From Comamonadaceae bacterium (GTDB taxonomy: Bacteria > Pseudomonadota > Gammaproteobacteria > Burkholderiales > Burkholderiaceae_C): a stretch of DNA of 64,000 nucleotides. Below the pieces are notes generated by a model, which was given only the letters and a program-made list of their open reading frames with translations, was not told the DNA's origin and searched no databases. The stretch lies in the NCBI GenBank assembly GCA_947443645.1, contig CANEXF010000008.1, forward strand, positions 62,001 to 126,000. The letters run 5' to 3'. Positions 25,729 through 35,605 of the stretch are shown here, piece by piece; the first letter of the stretch is position 1, and the number at the start of each line of letters is the position of its first letter. The translations under genes were made by a program, and so were the position numbers.

Positions 25729-26819
25729 GCGACAGTCCCGCAGCATCCAGCCCTCTTACCGCCACAGACACGCCCGAAAAGGCCTTGTCGCTGGCGGACC
25801 CTACACCCATAGCCCGTAAATGGGCGCTGCTGCTGGCAGCGCTTGCTGCGGCTGCGCTGCTCACCAGCGGCTTGCTGTGGCAAAAACTCAGCACGATTCA
25901 GGAAGAGCTGGCCAGACGCAGCGCTGAATCCGGCGCTCAGGCGGTTGAGGCGCGCACGCTAGCCAGGCAGGCGCAGGAGGGCACGCGTGAATTGCTGGCA
26001 CGCCTGGCATTGCAGGAAAGCCGCATCAGTGAAGTCAGCCTGCAGCGCACGCAACTCGAGGAGTTGATGCAAAGCCTGTCGCGCTCGCGTGATGAAAACC
26101 TGGTCGTCGATATTGAATCGGCGTTGCGGCTGGCTCAGCAGCAGTCGCAGCTCACCGGCAGCGCCGAGCCCCTGATCGCCGCGCTCAAGACGGCTGACCT
26201 GCGCTTGTCGCGTGCGGCCCAGCCGCGTCTGAACCCCTTGCAGCGCGCCATTGCCAAAGACCTGGACCGCATCAAGAGCGCCAGCATGACCGATGTGCCG
26301 GTCCTGCTCATCAAGCTTGACGAGTTGAGCCGGCTCGCCGACGAGTTGCCGCTCGCCAATGCCATGATGCAGACCCCGCCCGTGCTGCCCGCCAAAACCT
26401 TGACCGACAAGGACGACAAACCGTTCACGTTGGTGTTTGACAAACTCGGCCTGCAAGCCTGGTCGCAGCGCCTTCTCGGCGGCTTGCAGGATGAAGCGCG
26501 CCGGCTCTTGCGCGTGAGCCGCATAGACCAGCCTGAAGCCGCCTTGTTGGCGCCTGAGCAGGCGTTTTTCCTGCGCGAAAACCTCAAGCTCAGGCTGCTC
26601 AATGCGCGCCTGGGCTTGCTGTCACGCCAGACCGACAGTGCACGCGCTGATCTGGCCAGCGCTAGCGTCTGGCTGGGCAAGTACTTTGACCCGACCGCAC
26701 GCAAAACCCAGGCTGCTGCGCAGCTGTTGCAGCAGGTGCAAAGCCAGCTCAAGACCAGCGACTTGCCACGTCTTGACGACACCATGACTGCGCTGGCCAC
26801 GGCCGCCGCCGGTCGCTGA
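25725..26819 (+). CDS. hemX: HemX family membrane protein
   Basis: A 364-residue inner-membrane protein of the proteobacterial HemX family. An acidic N-terminal tail is followed by one membrane helix (WALLLAALAAAALLTSGLLW, residues about 33-52), a coiled coil (about 55-125) and a helical periplasmic domain. It overlaps hemD by ATGA. Although often annotated as uroporphyrinogen C-methyltransferase, it lacks the SAM-binding motifs of methyltransferases; the actual role, perhaps organising heme enzymes with HemY, is unproven. Confidence 0.9.
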   Translation: MSDSPAASSPLTATDTPEKALSLADPTPIARKWALLLAALAAAALLTSGLLWQKLSTIQEELARRSAESGAQAVEARTLARQAQEGTRELLARLALQESRISEVSLQRTQLEELMQSLSRSRDENLVVDIESALRLAQQQSQLTGSAEPLIAALKTADLRLSRAAQPRLNPLQRAIAKDLDRIKSASMTDVPVLLIKLDELSRLADELPLANAMMQTPPVLPAKTLTDKDDKPFTLVFDKLGLQAWSQRLLGGLQDEARRLLRVSRIDQPEAALLAPEQAFFLRENLKLRLLNARLGLLSRQTDSARADLASASVWLGKYFDPTARKTQAAAQLLQQVQSQLKTSDLPRLDDTMTALATAAAGR

Positions 26820-26833
26820 GAGGGCACCCGCAA

Positions 26834-28123
26834 ATGCGCGCTGCTTTCTGGCTTCTGGCCCTGTTTGCTGTAGCCGCAGCAGGCGCCTTGTTTGCGGGCA
26901 ACAACCAGGCGGTGGTGACGGTGTTCTGGCCGCCGCACCGCATCGATATTTCCTTCAACCTGATGGTGCTGCTGCTGGCAGGTTTGTTCACGCTGCTGTA
27001 TGGCGCGCTGCGCGCGATGTCGGCCCTGTTTTCATTGCCACTCGAAGCCAGGCGCTGGCGTGCCCAGCAAAAAGAGCGCGCCATGTACGGTGCGCTGATG
27101 GACGCACTGGCGCACCAGCTTGCCGGGCGCTATATTCGCGCCACCAAATCGGCGCAGAACGCGCTGGCGCTGGAAAAAAGCCTGGGGCTGATCGCCGAAA
27201 AAGGGCCGCAGGTATCGGGGCACAGCGCCAGCCGTTCCAACCAGTTGCGTGCGCTGGCGCATCTGCTGGTCGCTGAAAGCGCGCAGCCGTTGCAAAACAA
27301 GTCCTTGCGCGACCAGCATCTGCAATCGGCACTGCAAAGCTCGGCGCCGCGCAATGCCCAGGAAGTTCGTGAAGGCGTGCAGTTTCGCGCTGCGCGCTGG
27401 GCGCTGGACGACGGCGACGCCGGCGCTGCGCTTGAGTTGCTGGCCCAGCTGCCGCAGGGCGCGGCCCGCCGCACGCTGGCGCTGCGCATGAAACTGCGCG
27501 CAAGCCGTCAGCTGCGCCAAACCGCGCAGGCACTGGAGACCGCGCGTCTGCTGGCCAAGCACCGGGCCTTTTCTCCTGCGGCCGCGCAAAGCATTGTGCG
27601 TGGCCTGGCGCTTGAGCTGCTCGGCGACGCGCATGATCCGGCCCAGCTCGAACGTGCCTGGTTCTCGCTTGACGCCAGCGAGCGGGCCATGCCCGAGTTG
27701 GTGGTGCATGCTGCAGCCCGCCTGATGGCGCTGCACGGGGATGTTGAGCTGGCGCGCCGCTGGCTGCTGCAGATCTGGGACGCGGTCATGGCGCCGCGCT
27801 CGGAGCTTGGCGACAGCCTGCGCATCAAGCTCATTGGCGTACTCGAAGCCGGCCTGGCCTCGCTGGACCCGGCCTGGCTGGCACGTATTGAGGCGGCGCA
27901 ACTCGGCCGCCCGCGTGATGCCAACCTGCAGTACCTGGCCGGCATGGCCTGCATGAGCCGCCAGCTGTGGGGCAAGGCCAGGCAGTTGCTGTCACAGGCG
28001 ACGCTGGGCCTGCAGGATACGGCGCTCAAACGCAAGGCCTGGCAGGCGCTGGCACTGCTGGCAGAGCAGCGCGAAGACCCGCAGGCTGCAGCCCAGGCCT
28101 ACAAGCAGGCCGCCCAGCTCTGA
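26834..28123 (+). CDS. hemY: HemY family membrane protein, TPR-like
   Basis: A 429-residue protein of the proteobacterial HemY family. Two N-terminal membrane helices (residues about 2-22 and 42-65) lead into a long alpha-helical TPR-like domain rich in alanine and leucine. It begins 14 bases after hemX and ends the heme operon at a strong terminator. It is not the protoporphyrinogen oxidase named HemY in Bacillus. Function is thought to be a scaffold or regulator in heme synthesis, by context only. Confidence 0.92.
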   Translation: MRAAFWLLALFAVAAAGALFAGNNQAVVTVFWPPHRIDISFNLMVLLLAGLFTLLYGALRAMSALFSLPLEARRWRAQQKERAMYGALMDALAHQLAGRYIRATKSAQNALALEKSLGLIAEKGPQVSGHSASRSNQLRALAHLLVAESAQPLQNKSLRDQHLQSALQSSAPRNAQEVREGVQFRAARWALDDGDAGAALELLAQLPQGAARRTLALRMKLRASRQLRQTAQALETARLLAKHRAFSPAAAQSIVRGLALELLGDAHDPAQLERAWFSLDASERAMPELVVHAAARLMALHGDVELARRWLLQIWDAVMAPRSELGDSLRIKLIGVLEAGLASLDPAWLARIEAAQLGRPRDANLQYLAGMACMSRQLWGKARQLLSQATLGLQDTALKRKAWQALALLAEQREDPQAAAQAYKQAAQL

Positions 28124-28261
28124 ACGCCTGAGCGGGCCCAGGCACAGGCCTAGACTTAGATCCAGACCCAGACCCGGATCAGCAGCTGGCTGAGTCGAGA
28201 CGGCAGCGGTTCAGCAAGCAGACATCAAACCGTAGACAGCAGCGCACCTGATAAAGGAGCG

Positions 28262-28301
28262 CCCATGAAAAAGGCCCGCAGTTGCGGGCCTTTTTCATGG
28301 G
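28262..28301. terminator. Bidirectional terminator between hemY and rne
   Basis: A 19-base perfect stem: CCCATGAAAAAGGCCCGCA pairs with its complement ending in TTTTTCATGGG, with only two unpaired bases at the tip. The A-run on one side and T-run on the other allow termination of both the heme operon and rne, which converge here. Confidence 0.9.
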
Positions 28302-28348
28302 TCAGTGGGCTGAAGCGACAGGCCTTCAGCGCACTGGCCGGCTTGCCT

Positions 28349-31300
28349 TCAGTCAGCTGGCTTTTCAAATGGCAGGGGCATGCTGCTCAGGTCACGCTTG
28401 GTCTCAACCAGTACCAGGGCCGAGTCAGCGGACACCACCAGGGCTGGACGCTCACGCGGCACATGCTGGGGTTTGACTTCAGCGGCCATCGCAGCCTGGG
28501 CTTCAGCGATCTTGCCGGCATTGGAGTTGACCCATTGCAGACCGGAGGCCTGGGCGACCTGGCTCAGGTCCTGCAAAGGCAAGTCGTAAGACTGGACTTT
28601 AGGCAGGCTGGCAGAGGCTTGTGTAGGCGCTGCAGCTGCCGCAACAGGTGCTGCCGGCTTGGCCACCACTGGTGCTACAGGTGCTGCGACGGCTACAGCC
28701 GCTACAGCTGGCGCCGGCGTGAATGCTGCTGGTGCTGCAGAGACGATCGCTGGCGCTACATATTCAGTAGCTGCTGGCGCCCGTTCCCGCTGGCCTTGCG
28801 GCTGATTTGACTCAGGATTGACAGCGTTGGCATCAGCGCTTTGCTCTGCGTTTTGCTCGCCACGCTCGCCGTTTTCACCGCGCTCACGGCGGTCGCGGCC
28901 ATAACGGTCACGGCTGCGGCGTTCGCGGGGCTGGCGTTGCTCGTCACCGGCGTCGCCCTGAGGCGCCTGGCCTGTTGCCTGGCCATCTGCATCCTGTGCA
29001 GTGACTGGTGCGGCTACGTTTGCGTCGAACGCTGCACGCTCTTGGCTGGCGTTTTCGCCGCCAGCCTCGCCCTCAGTGCGCTCGCCACGCCTGTCGTTGC
29101 GGCGACCACTGCGTTCACGACGGCCATCGCCGCGTCCTTCACGTGCTTCACGGCCAGCGTCCTGGGCAGGCCTGTCCTGACGTGGCTCGGCAGCATCACC
29201 GCCACCCATGGCTGCGGCCATGGCGGCCTGGTTGGCCAGCGCCAGATCCTGCTCTACGGCATCGCGCGGGATGCTCTGTGCGCGGTCGCTGCGCTCGCCG
29301 CGTTCACGGCGTGGACGCTCTGCGCGGCCGCCTTCGGCGCGCGGCTCACGTGGTTCACGCTGTTCGCGTGGCTCTCTGGGTTCACGTACTTCGCCGCGCG
29401 GTGCGGCGTCCATGCGGCTTTCGCCGACGGGACGTTCCTGACGGCCAGCTTCGGCGCGACCTTCTGGCTGGCGCTCGCGGCGCTCACCACCACGGCCTTC
29501 GTTGCGACCCTCGCTGCGGCTTTCATTGCGGCCTTCTGGCCGTCCTTCGGCACGCGTTTCAGGGCGTGCGTCGCCGCGTTCGGCGCGTCCGTCACCGCGA
29601 CCACGGCCACCACGACGGCCGTCACGGCCACCGCGCTCGCCACGATCGGAGCGCTCACCACGTGCATCGCGGCGGGCTTCGCCAGCGCGTTCGCCGGTTT
29701 TTGCATCGCTTGCAGGTTTGGCGGCTGGCGCTGCTTCTTCGCTTGCGAAAAGGCTCTTGATCCAGCCAAAAAAGCCTTTGCCTTCAGCTGCTGCTGGCAC
29801 GGGTGCTGCGACAGCGCGGGCTGGCTTAGGTGCCGCTGCTGCGGGTGCTTCAGGCTTGGGCGGTGCCACAGGCGCTGGTGCATCCGGCAACACACCCTTG
29901 ATGATGGGCTCTTGCTTGTTGTGCTTTTCCTGGCTGCGACGCGTGACGGTGGTCGGGTCTTCAATTTCTTCGGCCAGCTTGTAGCTCGCTTCGATGTTGT
30001 CCAGACGCGGGTCATCGTGCTTGAGGCGCTCAAGGCGGTAGTTGGGTGTCTCCAGCGTCTTGTTAGGCACCAGCAGCACATTGATGCGCTGCTTCATCTC
30101 GATCTTGCTGATCTCCGAGCGCTTTTCATTGAGCAGGAAAGAGGCGACATCCACAGGCACCTGGCACAGCACGGAGGCGGTGCTGTCCTTGAGCGACTCT
30201 TCCTGGATGATGCGCAGAATCTGCAGCGCCGAGCTTTCGGTGTCGCGGATATGGCCTGAACCACCGCAACGCGGGCAAGGAATCGATGCGCCTTCCGACA
30301 GGGCAGGGCGCAGGCGCTGGCGGCTCATTTCCATCAGGCCGAATTTGCTGATGGTGCCGAACTGCACGCGCGCGCGGTCCTGGCGCAGGGCATCGCGCAA
30401 ACGGTTTTCAACGTCGCGGCGGTTGCGCGACTCTTCCATGTCGATAAAGTCGATGACGATCAGGCCGCCCAGGTCACGCAGACGCATCTGGCGCGCGACT
30501 TCGTCAGCGGCTTCCAGATTCGTGCGGGTAGCGGTTTCCTCGATGTCGCCGCCCTTGATGGCGCGCGCCGAGTTGACGTCAACCGAAACCAGCGCTTCGG
30601 TGTGGTCGATCACGATGGCGCCGCCCGATGGCAGCTGCACGGTGCGGGCATAAGCCGACTCGATCTGGTGCTCGATCTGGAAGCGGCTGAACAGCGGTGC
30701 GTCGTCGCGGTAGCGTTTGACGCGGTGCTCGTGCTCGGGCATCACGTGGGCCATGAACTGGCGCGCTTGTTCATAGACGTCGTCGGTGTCGAACAGGATG
30801 TCGCCGATGTCGCTGTTGAAGTAGTCGCGGATCGCGCGGATCACAAGGCTCGATTCCTGGTAAATCAGGAAAGCGCCCTTGCCGCCCTTGCCCGCGCCTT
30901 CAATCGCGGTCCAGAGCTTGATCAGGTAGTTCAGGTCCCACTGCAGCTCTGGCGCGCTGCGGCCGATGCCGGCGGTGCGCGCGATGATGCTGGAGCCGGC
31001 TGGGTATTCCAGCTGGTCCATGGCTTCCTTGAGTTCGGCCCGGTCATCGCCCTCGATGCGGCGGCTCACGCCACCGCCACGTGGGTTGTTGGGCATCAGA
31101 ACCACATAGCGGCCGGCCAGCGACACAAAGGTCGTGAGGGCTGCGCCCTTGTTGCCGCGCTCTTCCTTCTCGACCTGAACCATCAGTTCCTGGCCTTCGC
31201 GGATCACGTCATTGATGCGCGCCTGGTTGACCGGCACGCCTGGCGTGAAGTAATTGCGTGAGATTTCCTTGAACGGCAAAAAGCCGTGGCGGTCTTCGCC

Positions 31301-31480
31301 GTAGTCGACAAAACAAGCTTCAAGCGATGGCTCGACGCGTGTGACCACAGCCTTGTAGATGTTGCCCTTGCGCTGCTCGCGCCCTTCAATTTCAATTTCG
31401 TAGTCGAGGAGTTTTTGTCCGTCAACAATCGCCAGACGGCGTTCTTCTGACTGCGTTGCGTTTACCAGCATCCGTTTCAT
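28349..31480 (-). CDS. rne: Ribonuclease E
   Basis: Essential endoribonuclease and degradosome scaffold of 1043 residues. Residues about 1-500 are the catalytic core: an S1 domain near 35-120, the DNase I-like domain with the metal-binding aspartates in [10 protein letters not shown] and VIDFIDME, and the zinc-link CPRCGGSG near residue 402. The second half is disordered, with arginine/glutamate/glycine repeats (residues about 590-880) and a proline/alanine region, then a conserved C-terminal microdomain. The tail should bind RNA and partner proteins. Preceded by a long leader, as expected for RNase E autoregulation. Confidence 0.96.
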   Translation of the reverse strand: MKRMLVNATQSEERRLAIVDGQKLLDYEIEIEGREQRKGNIYKAVVTRVEPSLEACFVDYGEDRHGFLPFKEISRNYFTPGVPVNQARINDVIREGQELMVQVEKEERGNKGAALTTFVSLAGRYVVLMPNNPRGGGVSRRIEGDDRAELKEAMDQLEYPAGSSIIARTAGIGRSAPELQWDLNYLIKLWTAIEGAGKGGKGAFLIYQESSLVIRAIRDYFNSDIGDILFDTDDVYEQARQFMAHVMPEHEHRVKRYRDDAPLFSRFQIEHQIESAYARTVQLPSGGAIVIDHTEALVSVDVNSARAIKGGDIEETATRTNLEAADEVARQMRLRDLGGLIVIDFIDMEESRNRRDVENRLRDALRQDRARVQFGTISKFGLMEMSRQRLRPALSEGASIPCPRCGGSGHIRDTESSALQILRIIQEESLKDSTASVLCQVPVDVASFLLNEKRSEISKIEMKQRINVLLVPNKTLETPNYRLERLKHDDPRLDNIEASYKLAEEIEDPTTVTRRSQEKHNKQEPIIKGVLPDAPAPVAPPKPEAPAAAAPKPARAVAAPVPAAAEGKGFFGWIKSLFASEEAAPAAKPASDAKTGERAGEARRDARGERSDRGERGGRDGRRGGRGRGDGRAERGDARPETRAEGRPEGRNESRSEGRNEGRGGERRERQPEGRAEAGRQERPVGESRMDAAPRGEVREPREPREQREPREPRAEGGRAERPRRERGERSDRAQSIPRDAVEQDLALANQAAMAAAMGGGDAAEPRQDRPAQDAGREAREGRGDGRRERSGRRNDRRGERTEGEAGGENASQERAAFDANVAAPVTAQDADGQATGQAPQGDAGDEQRQPRERRSRDRYGRDRRERGENGERGEQNAEQSADANAVNPESNQPQGQRERAPAATEYVAPAIVSAAPAAFTPAPAVAAVAVAAPVAPVVAKPAAPVAAAAAPTQASASLPKVQSYDLPLQDLSQVAQASGLQWVNSNAGKIAEAQAAMAAEVKPQHVPRERPALVVSADSALVLVETKRDLSSMPLPFEKPAD

Positions 31481-32100
31481 CGGGTGTTCCTTTTATCGTT
31501 CTCGTTTTGATGTCTTGAAAACATCACTGCCCAAAAATGGGCCAACGATGCCGGAGCAGACGTCATGCGAACGTGGGGAATTGCCGGAGAGCTTTTGACG
31601 CTACCCAAGCCAACTGAAAAAATCAGTCAGCCGAGCGGTCTGGGCGTAGGCGCGTGGATGGAGCGAGCAGGGGTCCAGCAGGTGTGTGCTACCAAAAAAG
31701 TAGCTTCTTGCGCCCGATCTACAAGGGCTGCAGGCTGATTTACGCCAAAAAGCAGGGCCAGAAGGCGCCGCAGGCATAGATTTATCAGACTGACCAGCGT
31801 TGTTGTCAAAGGGCTACCTGTTGAAGGACTTGTTCTCAGCTGAATCCGCATGCAGCCCTCGGTGCGAGACTGAAGGCTGCAGGCATGGTATTCCGTAGTT
31901 GTATTCGCAAAACGTCGACTCGTCTGCCCTGCAATAGGCTCGCCGCGAGGTGCCTGGCACTCGTCGCTTGCGGGCAATTACCGGCATGGCATCGACCTTC
32001 CAGCAAGGCTGTTTGCAGCTAGGGGTTTTGACCTTTTGATCGGCTCTTAACCTGTGTGGACTAAACTCCAGACAAATCAACCACTTACAGCGCATCGCTA
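31481..32100. other. 620-base gap between divergent rne and rluC
   Basis: No convincing gene. Two short frames on the minus strand lack ribosome-binding sites and family features. The rne-proximal part probably encodes a long rne 5' leader, which in E. coli mediates RNase E feedback. A copy of the dispersed repeat (TAGCTTCTTGCGCCCGATCT) lies at 31701-31720. Promoters for both genes must be here but no sigma-70 pair with good spacing stands out. Confidence 0.6.
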
Positions 32101-33327
32101 GTGAAACACATTATACGGCCAGCTTCTGCCAAGCTCACACCAACAGGCAAGCGACCGGACACACGCGTGACAACGCGGCCCAAGGCGCCCAGTCCCAGAC
32201 CTCAAGCACCAGTTATGACCCCGCAGCCAATCCGCGAGGTAAGCCCTGCGCCAGACGTGTTGGCCGCCGCCTTGCCGCAGTCCAGCCTGGTCACGGTAGA
32301 CGAAGACTACGCGGGCCAACGCCTGGACAATTTCCTGATACGCCAGCTCAAGGGCGTGCCCAAGACGCATGTTTACCGCATCATCCGCAGTGGCGAGGTG
32401 CGCGTGAACAAGGGCAGGGCGCAAGCCGACACCCGCCTGGAGACCGGCGACATCGTGCGTTTGCCGCCGGTGCGCACCTCGGAGCGGGCCGATCAAAAAG
32501 CCCAGGCCATGGCTGCGGCACAAGAAGTCGTGCGCCACGGCGCAAGCTCCACCGTGGGCGGTTACGCGCCATCACGCGAGTTTCCGATTCTTTTTGAAGA
32601 CGATTTTTTGCTGGCCATAGACAAACCGGCCGGCGTGGCCGTGCATGGCGGCAGCGGCGTGAGTTTTGGCGTGATCGAGCAGCTGCGCATTGCCCGGCCA
32701 GAAGCTGATTTTCTGGAGCTGGTACACCGGCTGGACCGTGAAACCAGCGGCATCTTGCTGATTGCCAAGCGGCGCATGGCGCTCAAGCTGCTGCAGGAGC
32801 AGTTTCGCGAGCGCGAAACCGACAAGGTCTATCTGGCCCTGGTCAGCGGCACCTGGCCGGCCAAGCAGCGCGTGATCGACAAGGCGCTGCACAAATATTT
32901 GCTTGAAAACGGCGAGCGACGCGTCAAGGTGGTGGCCAATGACCATCCCGACGGCATGCGCTCGGTGACGCTGGTCAAGGTCAAATCGGAGATTGCCGCC
33001 AACCCGTCGGTGCCGAACACACCCTTTAGCTTGCTGGAGGTCACCATCAAGACCGGCCGCACGCATCAGATCCGTGTGCACCTGGCGGGCGAAGGCCATC
33101 CGATTGCCGGCGACGACAAATATGGCGACTTCGAACTCAACAAGGCCTTGCAAAAGTCGGTCGCTGGCGGCCTCACCCTCAAGCGCATGTTTCTGCATGC
33201 CTGGAGCCTGAAGTTCAACCACCCGAAATTGCGTAAAACCATACATCTGCAGGCCGCCTTGCCCCCGGAACTGCAGCAGTTTTTGCCTGGGCGCGCGCCT
33301 GAAGCCCTGACCGACGAGTCGGACTGA
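32101..33327 (+). CDS. rluC: 23S rRNA pseudouridine synthase, RluC type
   Basis: Converts specific uridines of 23S rRNA (positions 955/2504/2580 for E. coli RluC) to pseudouridine. An S4 RNA-binding domain covers about residues 60-125 (QRLDNFLIRQLKGVPKTHVYR), and the catalytic RluA domain shows HRLDRETSGILLIAKR with the essential aspartate. The GTG start gives 408 residues with a basic, proline-rich tail; an ATG at 32215 gives 370 residues and is a real alternative, since neither has a good ribosome-binding site. Divergent from rne, as in E. coli. Confidence 0.93.
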   Translation: MKHIIRPASAKLTPTGKRPDTRVTTRPKAPSPRPQAPVMTPQPIREVSPAPDVLAAALPQSSLVTVDEDYAGQRLDNFLIRQLKGVPKTHVYRIIRSGEVRVNKGRAQADTRLETGDIVRLPPVRTSERADQKAQAMAAAQEVVRHGASSTVGGYAPSREFPILFEDDFLLAIDKPAGVAVHGGSGVSFGVIEQLRIARPEADFLELVHRLDRETSGILLIAKRRMALKLLQEQFRERETDKVYLALVSGTWPAKQRVIDKALHKYLLENGERRVKVVANDHPDGMRSVTLVKVKSEIAANPSVPNTPFSLLEVTIKTGRTHQIRVHLAGEGHPIAGDDKYGDFELNKALQKSVAGGLTLKRMFLHAWSLKFNHPKLRKTIHLQAALPPELQQFLPGRAPEALTDESD

Positions 33328-33380
33328 ACCCTGCATAGCCCTTTTGGCCACGGCTTTTTGCCGCTGGAGACAATAGTCGC

Positions 33381-34040
33381 ATGAAAACCCGAAACTTTGA
33401 CCTGATCGCCTTCGACTGGGACGGCACGCTGTTTGACTCCACCCAGATCATCATCCGCTGCATACAGGAAGCAGTGCGTGATGTGGGCGGCACAGTGCCA
33501 AGCGACAAAGACGCCGGCTATGTGATTGGTCTTGGCCTGATGCAGGCGCTGGCCCATGCCGCGCCCGACGTGCCGATAGAAAAATACCCGGCGCTCAATG
33601 AGCGCTACCGGCACCACTACAGCATTCATTCAAACGACCTCAGTCTGTTCGAAGGCGTGCTGCCGCTGCTGGACGAGCTCAAATCGCGCGGCCATCTGCT
33701 GGCCGTGGCGACCGGAAAATCACGGCGCGGGCTGGACGAGGCCTTGCACAGCGTGGAACTCAAGGGCGTGTTTGACGGCTCCCGCACAGCCGATGAAACC
33801 GCCGGCAAACCCGACCCGCTGATGCTGCACGAGTTGATGGCCGAATTTGATCTGGCGCCCGAGCGCATCCTGATGGTGGGCGACACCACGCACGACCTGC
33901 AGATGGCGCTGAATGCGGCTTGCCCCAGCGTAGGCGTGAGTTACGGCGCCCATGAGCCCGAGGCTTTTGTGGCGCTGGGCCCACGCCATGTGGCGCATTC
34001 GGTGCAGGAATTGCGCGACTGGCTGATGCTGCACGGCTAG
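33381..34040 (+). CDS. HAD-IA family phosphatase (Gph-like)
   Basis: A 219-residue haloacid-dehalogenase hydrolase. Motif I is AFDWDGTLFDS (nucleophile Asp12, acid Asp14), motif II falls in LAVATGKSRRG, and motif III/IV is RILMVGDTTHDLQMA. The helical cap between motifs I and II marks subclass IA. Similar to phosphoglycolate phosphatases and small-molecule phosphatases found beside rluC in proteobacteria. The substrate is not determined. It probably shares a transcript with rluC, 53 bases upstream. Confidence 0.9.
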   Translation: MKTRNFDLIAFDWDGTLFDSTQIIIRCIQEAVRDVGGTVPSDKDAGYVIGLGLMQALAHAAPDVPIEKYPALNERYRHHYSIHSNDLSLFEGVLPLLDELKSRGHLLAVATGKSRRGLDEALHSVELKGVFDGSRTADETAGKPDPLMLHELMAEFDLAPERILMVGDTTHDLQMALNAACPSVGVSYGAHEPEAFVALGPRHVAHSVQELRDWLMLHG

Positions 34041-34057
34041 GGCTGGGGACGCTTGCC

Positions 34058-34423
34058 GTGAACGCCTTGCTGCCGCTTTGCAACAGCCACGATCTGCTCG
34101 ATGGTGGTCAGGCGGTGCCGTTTGATGTCAACTACGCGGGCCAGACCTGCAGAGCTTTTGCCGTGCGCTACAAAGGCTTGCCGCAGGCCTATCTGAACCG
34201 CTGCACCCATGTCGCGATGGAACTGGACTGGCAACCCAACCGGGTCTTTGATGCCAGCGGCCAGTGGCTGCTCTGCGCCAGCCATGGCGCGGCCTATCTG
34301 CCCGACACCGGTGAATGTGCGGGCGGCCCCTGTCATGGCGGGCTGGTCAAAATCACAGTTTCAGAAAATGACGGCGTCGTTTACTGGCACTCGGCTTACA
34401 ACCTCAAAGCGCCAGAGTTTTAA
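34058..34423 (+). CDS. Rieske [2Fe-2S] ferredoxin-like protein
   Basis: A 121-residue soluble Rieske protein. The cluster ligands are in NRCTHV (Cys-X-His) and LLCASHGA (Cys-X-X-His). It starts with GTG, 17 bases after the phosphatase gene, in a chain with sppA. It is ferredoxin-like, with no membrane anchor and no oxygenase domain. Its electron partner is unknown. The order rluC-HAD-Rieske-sppA is, as I recall, common in related betaproteobacteria. Confidence 0.88.
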   Translation: MNALLPLCNSHDLLDGGQAVPFDVNYAGQTCRAFAVRYKGLPQAYLNRCTHVAMELDWQPNRVFDASGQWLLCASHGAAYLPDTGECAGGPCHGGLVKITVSENDGVVYWHSAYNLKAPEF

Positions 34424-34444
34424 TACCTCTCTAAACTATCCCCT

Positions 34445-35539
34445 ATGAATGATTCAAACCGACCCGATCCGATTGATCCCAACGCCGGCCCGTCCGCAGC
34501 GCCTTCCGGTCGTCCAGATCCCGATATAAATCAGCTTGAATCGGCCGTCAGCCGGGCGCAGGCAGCTACTGAATCAATAGCAAAAAATGCCGAATCGCTG
34601 GCTGCGGCAAGCGTTCCCGGCTGGGAGCGTGCAACGCTGGAAAAGCTGGCCTTTGCCGCGCTTTCAGAGCAAAAAGCCACGCGCCGCTGGAAAACCTTTG
34701 TCCGCCTGTCCTGGCTGCTTTTCCTGATCGTGCTGGTCTGGCTGGCGCTGCATCGCGGCACGCCGGTCAGCGACGCTTCTGTGCCGCACACCGCCGTGGT
34801 CGAGATCAAGGGCGAGATCGCAGCCGGTGCTGACGCCAGCGCAGAGTTTGTCAATGCGGCTTTGCGCGCGGCTTTTGAAGACGACGGTGCAAAGGCCGTG
34901 GTCCTGCTGATCAACTCGCCTGGCGGCAGCCCGGTGCAGGCCGGCATGATGAACGATGAAATCCTGCGTCTGAAGGCCAAGCACAAAAAACCGGTCTATG
35001 CCGTGGTCGAAGAAAGCTGCGCTTCGGCGGCCTACTACATTGCTGTCGCTGCGGACCAGATTTTTGTCGACAAGGCCAGCATTGTGGGCAGCATTGGTGT
35101 GCTGATGGACGGCTTCGGCTTCACCGGACTGATGGACAAGCTCGGCGTGGAGCGCCGCCTGCTGACAGCCGGTGAAAACAAGGGTTTCATGGACCCCTTC
35201 AGCGCCCAGAGCGACAAGCAGCGCGCGTTTGCCCAGGACATGCTGAACCAGATTCACCAGCAATTCATAGGCGTGGTCAAGGCCGGACGTGGCAAGCGCC
35301 TGAAAGAAACGCCAGACATGTTTAGCGGCCTGTTCTGGACCGGCCAGCAGGCCATTGAGCTCGGTCTGGCGGACCGCTTGGGCAATCTCGACTTCGTGGC
35401 CAGGGAGATTGTCAAAACCGAAGAGATCATTGACTACACGCGCCGCGAAAACGTGGCCGAGCGTCTGGCCAAGAAGTTTGGCGCGGCCATGGGCGAGGGC
35501 GCCGTGAAGACCATCAAGTCGATTCCTGCACTTCGTTGA
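34445..35539 (+). CDS. sppA: S49 family signal peptide peptidase, single-domain SppA
   Basis: Membrane-anchored serine protease of 364 residues that degrades cleaved signal peptides. A disordered N-terminal tail is followed by one membrane helix (residues about 81-98). The protease domain shows the nucleophile in EESCASAAYYIA and the general-base lysine later, in the SIVGSIGVLMDGFG to AGENKGFMDPF region. It is the short, one-domain class rather than the duplicated E. coli form. A stretch QAATESIAKNA in the tail resembles the dispersed repeat. Confidence 0.9.
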   Translation: MNDSNRPDPIDPNAGPSAAPSGRPDPDINQLESAVSRAQAATESIAKNAESLAAASVPGWERATLEKLAFAALSEQKATRRWKTFVRLSWLLFLIVLVWLALHRGTPVSDASVPHTAVVEIKGEIAAGADASAEFVNAALRAAFEDDGAKAVVLLINSPGGSPVQAGMMNDEILRLKAKHKKPVYAVVEESCASAAYYIAVAADQIFVDKASIVGSIGVLMDGFGFTGLMDKLGVERRLLTAGENKGFMDPFSAQSDKQRAFAQDMLNQIHQQFIGVVKAGRGKRLKETPDMFSGLFWTGQQAIELGLADRLGNLDFVAREIVKTEEIIDYTRRENVAERLAKKFGAAMGEGAVKTIKSIPALR

Positions 35540-35605
35540 TCTGCCGCCGTCACGCTTTTAACTGCGCGCGGCCTGAGAGCTTGGCAGCTCAGGCGGCCAC
35601 CCGCA

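Noticed and set aside
28841-30259. A 472-codon open frame antisense to the RNase E tail, and a second of 250 codons in the next frame
   Set aside because: The tail of rne is arginine/glutamate/glycine-rich and GC-rich, which suppresses stops on the opposite strand. The antisense proteins are low-complexity and match no family; rne itself is certain.
31627-32095. Two minus-strand frames of about 90-115 codons in the rne-rluC gap
   Set aside because: No ribosome-binding sites, odd composition and mutual overlap; more likely leader or spacer DNA.
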